From Lachnospiraceae bacterium (GTDB taxonomy: Bacteria > Bacillota > Clostridia > Lachnospirales > Lachnospiraceae), in assembly GCA_020860645.1 (NCBI GenBank), contig JAJBTX010000111.1:1-33491 (forward strand): 33,491 nucleotides of DNA, read 5' to 3'. The translations under genes were made by a program, and so were the position numbers. A model generated the notes under the pieces. The model searched no databases. It saw only the letters and a program-made list of their open reading frames with translations, and was not told where the DNA came from. Shown here in pieces: positions 15,301-23,855 of this stretch (position 1 is its first letter; each line of letters opens with the position of its first letter).

Positions 15301-17436
15301 ATGGGTGCTTTGACAGATTTAATCTATGGGGGTTCCAATGCGGTGGCGGGCCTGACAGAGGGTGCTGTGAACGACGCGATCGCGAAACACGGGGAGGATG
15401 CGAAGGTATCTTTTGGCGATACGGCGTATTTCCTTCCGACCATCTACGCGGCCACGGGCGTAAAGGTCGCGAAGCTCGGCGATCTGCCGGCCTGTGTAGG
15501 CGTGCTGAAAAGCCTGATTACCAATGAGGAGGATCTGGGGGCGGCTCTGAACGCAGGTCTTGCGACGGCAGTCGGCGCGGAGATTCTCGAGGCTCTGAAG
15601 TATGTGGAGAGCGAGAATCCTTATGCGGAGGACAGCGGCATCGGCTTTGTGCCGGATCCGATCATCCGTTCCCTCGGTGTTCCGCTTGTGACGGGCGATA
15701 TCCCCGGTGTGGCGGTTATCCTTGGTAAAGCGGACAATGCGGCGGACGTGGCGAAGATTGTGAAGGATTACCAGAGCAAGGGTATCATGTCCTTCCTGGT
15801 GGGCGATGTCATCGAGCAATGTATGGAGGGCGGCGTGAAAATTGGCCTCGATTATCGTGTCGTTCCGCTCGGACATGATGTGACGGCTGTGATCCATGTT
15901 GTGACGGTCGCGATCCGCGCGGCACTGATCTTCGGCAATGTGAAGCCGGGCGACCTGGCGGGACTTCTCGCCTACACGAAGGAGCGTGTACCGGCCTATG
16001 TGAATACCTTCGGAGCACTGGATGCAGTGACCGTATCCGCGGGCGCAGGCGCGATTGCACTGGGCTTTCCGGTGATCGCGGACATCGATCTCGGCGATCT
16101 GCAGATCGCGGGGGCGCTGGAATCCGTGACCGACCATGACGCGACGGTGAAGAAGAGCCTTGAGCTTCGCAATATTAAGATTAAAGTAACAGAGATTCCG
16201 ATTCCGGTAGCATTCGCCTCCACCTATGAGGGCGAGATCATCCGCCGCGGCGATATGCAGATCGAGTTTGACGGTTCCAGAAAGGACTGCTTCGAGCTGG
16301 TCGTCACGAAGGACGCCTCTGAGATCGAGGATCATGAGTTCAAGCTCATCGGACCGGATTTCGACGCGATGGAAGAGGGCAGCAAGCAGAACATCGCCTA
16401 CATCGTGAGTGTTGCGGGCAAGAACATGCAGTCCGACTTCGAGCCGGTCTTCGAGCGCAAGTTCCACAGCTATATCAACTGCGTGGAGGGTATTATGCAC
16501 ACCGGACAGCGTGACATGATCCGCGTCCGTATCAGCAAGGACACCTTTGCAGCGGGCTTCCGCGCCAAGGATCTGGCGGAGGTGCTGTACTGCAATGTCA
16601 TGAACGAGTTCGACGCGGTTGTCGACAAGTGTTCTGTGACGATCGTGACCGATGCGGCAGAGTGCACGAAGCTTCGTCACGAGCTGGCGGTTCCGGCTTA
16701 TGACGCGCGTGATGAGAGACTGACCTCTCTGACTGACGAGTCCGTGCCGGTCTACTACAGCTGCATCATGTGCCAGGCATTTTCGCCGAGCCATGTGTGC
16801 GTTGTCACCCCGGAGCGCCTCGGACTTTGCGGCGCTGTGTCGTGGCTTGACGCGAAGGCTACGAACCAGCTCGATCCGGAAGGACCCTGCCAGGTCATCA
16901 CCAAGGAGCGCGTGATCGATGAGAACCTCGGCCGTTACGAGGATGTCGATGAGGCTGTGAACAAGTTCTCGCAGGGCGCTCTTGAGCATGTGACGCTCTA
17001 CTCCATCATGGAAGACCCGATGACCTCCTGCGGCTGCTTCGAGTGCATCTGCGGTATCGAGCCCTTCTCGAACGGCGTGATTATTGCAAACCGTGAATAC
17101 GCGGGCATGACGCCTCTGGGCATGACCTTCGCGGATCTGGCCGGTATGACCGGCGGCGGCGTGCAGACCCCGGGCTTCATGGGCCACGGCAAGCATTTCA
17201 TCTCCTCCAAGAAGTTCATGAAGGCAGAGGGCGGCGTGGAGCGCATCGTCTGGATGCCGAAGGATCTGAAGGATCAGGTGAGCGAGCGTCTGAACGAGAC
17301 CGCGAAGGAGCTCTACGGCATCGACAATTTCTGCGATATGATCGGTGACGAGACCATCGCGACTGAGCCCGAAGCGCTGCTCGAGTACCTGACCGAGAAA
17401 GGACATCCGGCGCTGGGGCTGGAGCCGATGATGTAA
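15301..17436 (+). CDS. acsB: CO-methylating acetyl-CoA synthase, copy 2
   Basis: 711 residues, with a complete A-cluster: C488, C491, C500 and C510, and C577-G-C579. The N-terminal domain is the more canonical of the two copies: TAYFLPTIYAATG...KLGDLP and VEQ-type helix ...GGVKIGLDYRVVPLG resemble the Moorella protein, as remembered, better than copy 1 does. From about residue 310 the two copies run nearly identical, including a 122-base stretch without a single nucleotide change (17206-17327 versus 11689-11810). AGGAGGT precedes the ATG. It lies after acsE and before the corrinoid activator gene. Confidence 0.93.
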   Translation: MGALTDLIYGGSNAVAGLTEGAVNDAIAKHGEDAKVSFGDTAYFLPTIYAATGVKVAKLGDLPACVGVLKSLITNEEDLGAALNAGLATAVGAEILEALKYVESENPYAEDSGIGFVPDPIIRSLGVPLVTGDIPGVAVILGKADNAADVAKIVKDYQSKGIMSFLVGDVIEQCMEGGVKIGLDYRVVPLGHDVTAVIHVVTVAIRAALIFGNVKPGDLAGLLAYTKERVPAYVNTFGALDAVTVSAGAGAIALGFPVIADIDLGDLQIAGALESVTDHDATVKKSLELRNIKIKVTEIPIPVAFASTYEGEIIRRGDMQIEFDGSRKDCFELVVTKDASEIEDHEFKLIGPDFDAMEEGSKQNIAYIVSVAGKNMQSDFEPVFERKFHSYINCVEGIMHTGQRDMIRVRISKDTFAAGFRAKDLAEVLYCNVMNEFDAVVDKCSVTIVTDAAECTKLRHELAVPAYDARDERLTSLTDESVPVYYSCIMCQAFSPSHVCVVTPERLGLCGAVSWLDAKATNQLDPEGPCQVITKERVIDENLGRYEDVDEAVNKFSQGALEHVTLYSIMEDPMTSCGCFECICGIEPFSNGVIIANREYAGMTPLGMTFADLAGMTGGGVQTPGFMGHGKHFISSKKFMKAEGGVERIVWMPKDLKDQVSERLNETAKELYGIDNFCDMIGDETIATEPEALLEYLTEKGHPALGLEPMM

Positions 17437-17752
17437 GCTGCCGGGACTGCGTATGCAGTCCCAGCGGATTTCCCATAGGGAAAGTCGCGTAAGGCTCCGA
17501 AGGAGACTGGCAGCTTAACGACAGAAATGCGAAGCATTTCTGGAGTCTGAAGCTTTCACCCGACCGATCAGCGACAGAATCTTTTAGCGGCGTCAGCTGC
17601 GACAGACGTGCGAAAGCACGGCTGGATTCTGGAGCCTTCTTAGTAAGGGAAATAAGCGTAAAATTTAATACCTGAACCCTGGTCTACGGGGCACCGGTTT
17701 TCTGATGCCCCGTAGTTAACCGAAAAAGCCTTTTTAATGGAGACAGAATATT
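17437..17752 (+). other. 316-base structured intergenic region between acsB2 and the activator gene
   Basis: No gene is visible. It contains a series of hairpins: GGGACTGC-GTAT-GCAGTCCC (17443-17462), TTTCCC-ATA-GGGAAA (17469-17483), AGAAATGC-GAA-GCATTTCT, CGTGC-GAAA-GCACG nested inside CAGAATC...GATTCTG, and CTACGGGGCA...TGCCCCGTAG (17684-17715). The middle part has repeated CGACAGA...TTCTGGA motifs and looks like a palindromic intergenic element or structured RNA. A weak -10 (TAAAAT, 17659-17664) without a good -35 is the only promoter candidate. Confidence 0.5.
17684..17715 (+). other. perfect 10-bp hairpin in the activator leader
   Basis: CTACGGGGCA and TGCCCCGTAG flank a 12-base loop, 37 bases upstream of the activator ATG. 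A T-run occurs only 15 bases later (17731-17735), so this is either a leaky terminator or a leader structure that affects translation of the next gene. Confidence 0.5.
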
Positions 17753-19684
17753 ATGCCCAATGTAACATTTCGATATGAAGACGGCGCTGCGACGACCGTC
17801 GCGGTGACAACCGGAGAGAACCTGTTGGAGGTGGCGCGCAAAGCGAATGTAGCCATTGATGCACCTTGTTCAGGCAACGGGTCCTGCGGGAAATGCAGAG
17901 TAAAATATATCAGTGGCGATTTGAAGACAGAACAGACAAGACACATTTCCGACGAGGATTTCAGGGAGGGCGTTCGCCTGGCCTGCGCCAGTACCATCGA
18001 AGGAGATGTGGAGATCCTGGTACCGGACATCGCGTCCGCCTACAAGAGCCGCATGAAGGTGGCCGATTTGAGCTCGAAGGAAGAGGTTGCCATCTTTGAG
18101 CAGGCGAAGCAGGACGTGGCGGAGGCCGGTATTCCCTTTGAAAATAATTTTCAGGTCGTGGAGCTGTCGATGGAGGAACCGACGCTCGACGACACTATGC
18201 CCGACAATGAGCGGCTGATCCGTGCCATTCAGGCCGTAGCGGGCGTGGAGAAAGTGAAACTGACTTATCAGGTGCTGAAGAAGCTGGCGGACGCGCTGCG
18301 CGACAACGCTTTCCACGTGAATGCCGTACTGAAAAAGGGCGCTCATGGCGTGCTGGTCTATGATGTGCTGCCGCCGGATGACGACCGTATCTTCGGTCTT
18401 GCGGTGGATATCGGTACGACGACCGTGTCGGCGGTCATCCTGAATCTGAAGGACGGCAGTCTTGTGGCAAAGGCTTCTTCCGGAAACGGACAGATTCGCT
18501 TCGGCGCGGACGTGATCAACCGGATCATTGAGTCCCGGAAGCCCGGCGGCAGCGCGAAGCTGCAGCGGGCCATTGTCGAGGAGACGATCAACCCGATGAT
18601 TCACAATATGTGCCACAGCGCCGGTATCCATGGAAGCCATATTTATCATATGTGCATTGCGGGCAACAGCACGATGAACCATCTGCTGATGGGCGTCAAC
18701 GCGGATCCGCTGCGCATGGAGCCCTACATTCCGACCTTCTTTGAGACGGACAATGTGGACGCCTATGACCTTGGTCTGCATGTGCATCCGGACGCACGGG
18801 TCATCATTTCGCCAAATATCGGCAGCTACGTGGGCGGTGATATCACGGCGGGTACGCTGGTCAGCATGATCTGGAACAAGCCGGAATTTAACCTTTTTAT
18901 CGATCTTGGGACAAACGGCGAGATCGTGTTCGGCAATTCAGACTTTATGATGAGCTGCGCCTGTTCCGCGGGACCGGCCTTTGAGGGCGGCGACATCAGC
19001 TGCGGCATGCGTGCGACGGACGGCGCGATCGAAGCCTGCACGATTGATGCGCACACGATGGAGCCGACGCTCACGATTGTCGGTGATGAGGGGCAGAAGC
19101 CGGTAGGTCTCTGTGGCTCCGGCATCATCGACGTGATTGCGGAGCTGTTCCGCTGCGGCATCATCAGCCCGAAGGGCAAGTTCATCCGTGAGGGTGAGAG
19201 AGTGCGGCACGACGCCTACGGCGTCGGCAGCTATGTGCTCGCATTTAAAGAGGACGCGGCGGGGCACAAGGACGTTGTGATCAACGAGGTCGACATCGAC
19301 AACTTTATCCGCGCGAAGGGCGCGATTTTCTCGGCGGTCTGCACGATGCTGCGCTCGCTTGACTTTGACGTGTCGATGATCGAGAATGTGTACGTCGCGG
19401 GCGGCATCGGAAGCGGCATCAATATGCGCAATGCTGTGGTGATCGGCATGTTCCCGGATATCGAGCTTGACAAGTTCCATTATATCGGCAATTCCTCGCT
19501 GACCGGCGCCTACTGCATGACGCTCTCGGACGCGGCGGAGGAGAAGGTGCATGAGCTCTCTCACAATATGACCTACATGGAGCTCAGCACGGAGCCGGGC
19601 TATATGGACGAGTTTGTGGCGGCCTGCTTCCTTCCGCATACCGATACTTCGCTCTTCCCGAGCGTGAAACAGGAGGAAATCTGA
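17753..19684 (+). CDS. reductive activator of corrinoid protein (RACo-like, [2Fe-2S] plus ASKHA domain)
   Basis: 643 residues. The N-terminal plant-type [2Fe-2S] ferredoxin domain has C39, C45, C48 and C78 (APCSGNGSCGKC...LACAS). A linker follows, and from about residue 215 an ASKHA-type ATPase (DUF4445-like) with AVDIGTTTVSAV, FIDLGTNGEI and GLCGSGIIDVIAEL. RACo uses ATP to drive electrons uphill to inactive Co(II) corrinoid, and this one lies directly beside its expected substrate genes. GGAGA at 17739-17743 is a modest ribosome site. It is also known as AcsV or Orf7 in other acetogens. Confidence 0.9.
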   Translation: MPNVTFRYEDGAATTVAVTTGENLLEVARKANVAIDAPCSGNGSCGKCRVKYISGDLKTEQTRHISDEDFREGVRLACASTIEGDVEILVPDIASAYKSRMKVADLSSKEEVAIFEQAKQDVAEAGIPFENNFQVVELSMEEPTLDDTMPDNERLIRAIQAVAGVEKVKLTYQVLKKLADALRDNAFHVNAVLKKGAHGVLVYDVLPPDDDRIFGLAVDIGTTTVSAVILNLKDGSLVAKASSGNGQIRFGADVINRIIESRKPGGSAKLQRAIVEETINPMIHNMCHSAGIHGSHIYHMCIAGNSTMNHLLMGVNADPLRMEPYIPTFFETDNVDAYDLGLHVHPDARVIISPNIGSYVGGDITAGTLVSMIWNKPEFNLFIDLGTNGEIVFGNSDFMMSCACSAGPAFEGGDISCGMRATDGAIEACTIDAHTMEPTLTIVGDEGQKPVGLCGSGIIDVIAELFRCGIISPKGKFIREGERVRHDAYGVGSYVLAFKEDAAGHKDVVINEVDIDNFIRAKGAIFSAVCTMLRSLDFDVSMIENVYVAGGIGSGINMRNAVVIGMFPDIELDKFHYIGNSSLTGAYCMTLSDAAEEKVHELSHNMTYMELSTEPGYMDEFVAACFLPHTDTSLFPSVKQEEI

Positions 19685-19686
19685 TT

Positions 19687-20319
19687 TTGGAGATTGAGAA
19701 TCATAAGGAAGAAGTGCCCTTCGAGCATTATCTGGAAAAATACAGCTCGCTCGACCCGCAGGAGGCTGCAGGAAGATTGAACATTGTGTATGATGCGGAG
19801 GGCAGGTTCCATTTCCGGTTCATGGGGTACGCCTATGAGGCGGCCTGGCCGGAGTTCGAGATCACCTCGCAGGATGCGGACGCTGGAGATCTGCTGATGA
19901 CGAGTCTTCCGGCAAAGACCTTCATTCTGCGCTATCTTCTCGAAGGGCAGTATGTCCGTTCGAGCGGACGATTTATGACCTTCCGGGAGGTGCCGGTCTA
20001 CGGCGAGCTGTACAACAAGCCTTTCGACGGTCGCTGCATCAAGCGCCTGACCTATGGTTTCGGTTACAAGCTGTCGGTTTTCGCCGCGGCGATGGAGCGG
20101 ATCCCCGGTGCGCTGCGGATCAAGATGGGCGACATCGCCTATGAGTTTGAGCTGATCGACGGCTACCGGATGCGCTTCATCTTCTGGGAGGGCGACGACG
20201 AATTTCCGCCCTCGGCGCAGATCCTCTACAGCGACAATTTCCAGTTCGGCTTCCACGCCGAGGACATGGTCGTGGCGGGAGATCTGTCCATCACGACGTT
20301 GAAGAAGCTCTGCGCATAG
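19687..20319 (+). CDS. DUF3786 domain-containing protein
   Basis: 210 residues, soluble, no signal peptide or membrane segments. The sequence (YDAEGRFHFRFMGYAYEAAWPEFEI..., RYLLEGQYVRSSGRFMTFREVPVYGELY) matches my recollection of DUF3786, a family that recurs near corrinoid/CODH genes in anaerobes but has no assigned reaction. TTG start 2 bases after the activator stop, with AGGAGG 10 bases upstream, so it is translationally coupled to the activator. A role in corrinoid activation or cofactor handling is plausible from context only. The fhs gene follows after a 161-base regulatory gap. Confidence 0.75.
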   Translation: MEIENHKEEVPFEHYLEKYSSLDPQEAAGRLNIVYDAEGRFHFRFMGYAYEAAWPEFEITSQDADAGDLLMTSLPAKTFILRYLLEGQYVRSSGRFMTFREVPVYGELYNKPFDGRCIKRLTYGFGYKLSVFAAAMERIPGALRIKMGDIAYEFELIDGYRMRFIFWEGDDEFPPSAQILYSDNFQFGFHAEDMVVAGDLSITTLKKLCA

Positions 20320-20345
20320 GAATGCGGAATCCTACAAAGTGTATG

Positions 20346-20374
20346 ATGTGAAATATTTATCAAAGTCGTATACT
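20346..20374 (+). promoter_or_regulatory. fhs promoter region with Rex-like operator A
   Basis: ATGTGAAATATTTATCAA (20346-20363) matches 11 of 14 half-site positions of the Rex pattern TTGTGAA-N4-TTCACAA, and 15 of 18 of the form with ATAT in the centre. It lies just upstream of a possible -10, TATACT (20369-20374), covering the -35/spacer. No good -35 hexamer is visible, so the promoter call is tentative. Confidence 0.4.
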
Positions 20375-20403
20375 GCGGGAGGAAGCAGGGGAAATACATT
20401 CCT

Positions 20404-20421
20404 TTGTTAAAAAGAAAACAA
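20404..20421 (+). promoter_or_regulatory. Rex-like operator B in the fhs leader
   Basis: TTGTTAA-AAAG-AAAACAA matches 12 of 14 half-site positions of the clostridial Rex consensus TTGTTAA-N4-TTAACAA. It lies between the putative -10 at 20369 and the fhs ribosome site, 60 bases before the ATG. Confidence 0.45.
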
Positions 20422-20480
20422 TGCGCAGACGCGCGGCCTTCCGCGGATACCCTGTCCGTGGATGAGAAAGGAGAAAAACG

Positions 20481-22169
20481 ATGGGATTCAAGAGCGACAT
20501 TGAGATTGCACAGGAATGCGAGATGAAGCCGATTACCGAGATCGCTGCGGCGGCCGGTATCGACGACAAGTATCTGGAGCAGTACGGAAAGTACAAGGCG
20601 AAGATTGATTACAATCTGCTGAAGGATACGGATGCGGAGAATGGCAAGCTGATTCTTGTGACCGCGATCAACCCGACTCCGGCGGGCGAGGGCAAGACGA
20701 CGACCTCTGTGGGTCTCGCGGACGGCCTGAAGAAGATCGGCAAGAATGTTATGGTAGCGCTGCGTGAGCCGTCCCTCGGACCGGTCTTCGGCGTGAAGGG
20801 CGGAGCGGCCGGCGGCGGATATGCGCAGGTGGTTCCGATGGAGGACATCAACCTTCACTTCACCGGCGACTTCCACGCGATTGGCGCGGCGAACAACCTG
20901 CTTGCGGCGATGATCGACAACCACATTTTCCAGGGCAACGAGCTGAACATTGATCCGCGGAAGATCACCTGGAGAAGATGCGTGGATATGAACGACCGTC
21001 AGCTTCGTAATGTAGTGGATGGTCTTGGCGGCAGGACGAACGGCACGCCGAGAGAGGATGGCTATGACATTACCGTGGCGTCCGAGATTATGGCGGTGCT
21101 CTGTCTGGCGAGCGATATCAATGATCTGAAGGAGAGACTTTCCAGAATTATCGTCGGTTATACATATGGAAAGCCTTCCGAGCAGAAGCCGGTCACCGCT
21201 GGTGATCTGAATGCGCAGGGCGCAATGGCGGCTCTTCTGAAGGACGCTCTGAAGCCGAACCTGGTACAGACGCTCGAGGGAACCCCGGCGATCGTGCACG
21301 GCGGACCTTTCGCGAACATCGCTCACGGCTGCAACTCCGTGACCGCGACCAAGATGTGCCTGAAGTTGGCGGACTACACCGTGACGGAGGCGGGCTTTGG
21401 CGCTGACCTCGGTGCTGAGAAGTTCCTCGATATCAAGTGCCGTATGGCGGGACTCAAGCCGAACGCGGTTGTCATCGTGGCGACGGTTCGCGCGCTGAAG
21501 TACAACGGCGGCGTGCCGAAGGCAGAGCTGAACAGTGAGAATCTCGAAGCGCTGGAGAAGGGTCTTCCGAACCTTCTGAAGCATGTGAGCAACATCACGA
21601 ATGTCTACAAGCTTCCGTGCGTGGTCGCGATCAACGAGTTCCCGACCGACACGCAGGCAGAGGTCGACCTTGTCGAGAGAAAGTGCAAGGAGCTCGGCGT
21701 CAATGTCGTCCTGTCCCAGGTATGGGCGAAAGGCGGCGAAGGCGGTGTCAAGCTGGCCGAGGAAGTTGTACGTCTCTGCGAGCAGCCGAACGATAGCTTC
21801 AGCTTCGCCTATGAGCTTGAGGGCAGCATCGAGGAGAAACTCGATCAGATCGTGAAGAAGGTCTACGGCGGCAAGGGCGTGGTTCTGACCGCGAACGCAA
21901 AGAAGCAGGCGAAGCAGCTTGAGGATCTTGGCTTTGGCAATTGCCCGATCTGCGTGGCGAAGACGCAGTACAGCCTGACTGATGATGAGAAGAAGCTCGG
22001 CGCTCCGACCGATTTCGAGGTTACGGTGCGCAATCTGAAGATTTCCGCAGGCGCGGGCTTCATCGTGGCGCTGACCGGCGAGATCATGACGATGCCGGGT
22101 CTGCCGAAGGTACCGGCGGCCGAGAAGATCGACGTCGACGAGAACGGAAAGATCACCGGACTGTTCTAA
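20481..22169 (+). CDS. fhs: formate--tetrahydrofolate ligase
   Basis: 562 residues, full-length. It makes 10-formyl-THF from formate, THF and ATP, the first THF step of the methyl branch. The P-loop-like [15 protein letters not shown] is at residues 61-75, followed by [24 protein letters not shown] and HFTGDFHAI, all characteristic of FTHFS. AAGGAG is well placed before the ATG. It is followed by fchA and folD, giving formyl-THF through to methylene-THF in order. No formate dehydrogenase is present, so formate must come from elsewhere. Confidence 0.97.
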   Translation: MGFKSDIEIAQECEMKPITEIAAAAGIDDKYLEQYGKYKAKIDYNLLKDTDAENGKLILVTAINPTPAGEGKTTTSVGLADGLKKIGKNVMVALREPSLGPVFGVKGGAAGGGYAQVVPMEDINLHFTGDFHAIGAANNLLAAMIDNHIFQGNELNIDPRKITWRRCVDMNDRQLRNVVDGLGGRTNGTPREDGYDITVASEIMAVLCLASDINDLKERLSRIIVGYTYGKPSEQKPVTAGDLNAQGAMAALLKDALKPNLVQTLEGTPAIVHGGPFANIAHGCNSVTATKMCLKLADYTVTEAGFGADLGAEKFLDIKCRMAGLKPNAVVIVATVRALKYNGGVPKAELNSENLEALEKGLPNLLKHVSNITNVYKLPCVVAINEFPTDTQAEVDLVERKCKELGVNVVLSQVWAKGGEGGVKLAEEVVRLCEQPNDSFSFAYELEGSIEEKLDQIVKKVYGGKGVVLTANAKKQAKQLEDLGFGNCPICVAKTQYSLTDDEKKLGAPTDFEVTVRNLKISAGAGFIVALTGEIMTMPGLPKVPAAEKIDVDENGKITGLF

Positions 22170-22229
22170 GTCGGATAACAGCAAAATGTTGGTGCTGTAT
22201 GCTTGTCAGGATGCCGCACCACCAGCGAA

Positions 22230-22256
22230 GGCAGGGGACCCTAAAAGTTCCCTGCC
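22230..22256 (+). terminator. 10-bp hairpin between fhs and fchA
   Basis: GGCAGGGGAC-CCTAAAA-GTTCCCTGCC has 10 pairs including one wobble, 61 bases after the fhs stop, with no following U-run. A second smaller hairpin, GTGAA-ACTGC-TTCAC, follows near 22295-22309. They may stabilise the highly expressed fhs message. The remainder of the 185-base gap shows nothing clear. Confidence 0.5.
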
Positions 22257-22354
22257 CGAATCCATGCATATGACGATATCAGGATTCCGGGATAAGTGAA
22301 ACTGCTTCACGGAAATCCAGGGCATTGCATAACAGATCTTATATGGAGGAAATG

Positions 22355-22984
22355 ATGGGATTTACGACCAATACCTGTGAGGAATTTGTGGATGTGCTGG
22401 CGTCGAAGGCGCCGGTACCGGGCGGCGGCGGTGCGTCGGCGCTCGTCGGCGCGATTGGCATGGCGCTCGGCAACATGGTCGGCAGCCTGACCGTTGGAAA
22501 GAAGAAATACGCGGACGTGGAGGCCGATATTGTCGCACTGAAAGAGAAGGCGACCGCGCTGCAGGCGGATTTTCTGCGTCTGGTGGAGGCTGACGCCAAG
22601 GCTTTTGAGCCGCTTTCGAAGGCTTACGGCATGCCGCGTGAGACGGAGGAAGAGAAGGCCGAGAAGGCCCGCGTGATGGCGATCGTGCTGAAAGACGCCT
22701 GCGCGGTGCCGATGGAGATTATGGAGAAGTGCTGCGAGGCGATCGACGTGATCGAGGAGTTTGCAGCGAAGGGCTCGGCGCTGGCAATCTCCGATGCGGG
22801 CGTCGGCGTATGCTTCTGCAAGGCGGCGCTTCTGGGAGCGTCCCTCAATGTCTATATCAATACGAAGTCGATGGCGGATAAGGAATACGCGGCGTCGCTC
22901 AATGAAAAAGCGGATAAAATGATCGCGGACTACAGCAAAAAGGCGGATGAGATTTTCGCGGCTGTGAACGCGAGACTGAGATAG
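22355..22984 (+). CDS. fchA: methenyl-THF cyclohydrolase (FchA, cyclodeaminase family)
   Basis: 209 residues, all-helical family shared with formiminotransferase cyclodeaminase. The N-terminal region has the diagnostic APVPGGGGASALVGAIGMALG, followed by MVGSLTVGKKKY; GSALAISDAGVGVCF is the second conserved block. It converts between 10-formyl-THF and 5,10-methenyl-THF. ATG 22355 is chosen for the TGGAGGA site at 22344-22350; further in-frame ATGs lie at 22352 and 22325. The neighbouring FolD lacks cyclohydrolase residues, so this protein is probably the pathway's only dedicated cyclohydrolase here. Confidence 0.93.
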   Translation: MGFTTNTCEEFVDVLASKAPVPGGGGASALVGAIGMALGNMVGSLTVGKKKYADVEADIVALKEKATALQADFLRLVEADAKAFEPLSKAYGMPRETEEEKAEKARVMAIVLKDACAVPMEIMEKCCEAIDVIEEFAAKGSALAISDAGVGVCFCKAALLGASLNVYINTKSMADKEYAASLNEKADKMIADYSKKADEIFAAVNARLR

Positions 22985-23000
22985 GAGGAGCGAAGATAAG

Positions 23001-23852
23001 ATGGCGAAGCAATTACTGGGAAAAGAAGTGACAGCGGCTCTCAATGAGCGGATCAAGGCCGATGTGGCCGCGCTGAAGGAGAAGGGCGTGAATCCGACGC
23101 TTGGTATCATCCGTGTGGGCGAGAGACCGGACGATCTTTCCTATGAGAGAGGCGCGACGAAGCGCTGTGAGACCCTAGGCGTGGAGTATAAGAAATACCT
23201 GCTTCCGGCTGATGTCAGCCAGGAAGAACTGCTGAAGGTGATCGATGAGGTGAACAAGGACGACGGCATCCACGGCGTTCTGATGTTCCGTCCGCTGCCG
23301 AAGCACATCAACCAGGCCGTGGTCGAGAACGCGCTCTGCCCGGATAAGGATGTGGACTGCCAGACGGATGCATCCCTCGGCGGCGTCTTCACGGGCAAGC
23401 AGGTTGGATTCCCGCCCTGCACGCCGCAGGCCTGCATGGAGATTCTTGACCACTACGGCATCGACTGCACGGGCAAGAAAGCGGTCGTCATCGGCCGTTC
23501 GCTGGTCGTCGGCAAGCCGGCCGCGCAGATGCTGATCAAGAAGAACGCGACGGTGACGACCTGCCACACGAAGACGATCGACATGCCGTCCGTGACGCGG
23601 GAGGCTGAGATTCTGATCGTGGCCGCGGGCCGCGCGGGCGTTGTGGGAGCGGAGTACGTCTCCCCGGGACAGATTGTTATTGATGTTGGCATCAATGTGA
23701 ATGCAGAAGGTAAGCTCTGCGGCGACGTCGACTACGCGGCGGTGGAGCCGATCGTCGACGCGATCACGCCGGTGCCGGGCGGCGTCGGCAGTGTGACGAC
23801 CTCCGTGCTGGTCGGTCACGTCGTGGAAGCTGCCAAGAGAAAGTTTGCTTAA
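23001..23852 (+). CDS. folD: methylene-THF dehydrogenase (FolD family, apparently monofunctional)
   Basis: 283 residues. The two-domain FolD fold is clear: substrate domain with GVLMFRPLP and PDKDVD, and Rossmann domain with VVIGRSLVVGKPAAQML, ending in TPVPGGVG. Aligned on E. coli FolD from memory (offset 2), Tyr50 is kept as Y48 and Asp121 as D119, but the cyclohydrolase Lys54 is A52 and Gln98 is F96. The dehydrogenase may therefore work without cyclohydrolase activity, matching the separate FchA upstream. Monofunctional NAD-dependent enzymes are established in acetogens such as A. woodii and Blautia producta. GGAGG precedes the ATG. Confidence 0.93.
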   Translation: MAKQLLGKEVTAALNERIKADVAALKEKGVNPTLGIIRVGERPDDLSYERGATKRCETLGVEYKKYLLPADVSQEELLKVIDEVNKDDGIHGVLMFRPLPKHINQAVVENALCPDKDVDCQTDASLGGVFTGKQVGFPPCTPQACMEILDHYGIDCTGKKAVVIGRSLVVGKPAAQMLIKKNATVTTCHTKTIDMPSVTREAEILIVAAGRAGVVGAEYVSPGQIVIDVGINVNAEGKLCGDVDYAAVEPIVDAITPVPGGVGSVTTSVLVGHVVEAAKRKFA

Positions 23853-23855
23853 TCT

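Noticed and set aside
15319-17406. Long minus-strand ORF (695 codons) opposite acsB2
   Set aside because: Same artefact; a similar shadow lies opposite acsB1, fhs (20226-22184) and acsC.
17684-17722. H-type pseudoknot (CGGTT 17695-17699 with AACCG 17718-17722)
   Set aside because: Only 2 bases would span the 10-bp stem, which is sterically implausible.
20320-20480. ZTP or THF riboswitch before fhs
   Set aside because: I looked for the conserved cores of both and found neither; the gap shows dyads instead.
22295-22309. GTGAA-N5-TTCAC as a Rex site
   Set aside because: The spacing is one base too long and it forms part of a larger RNA hairpin.
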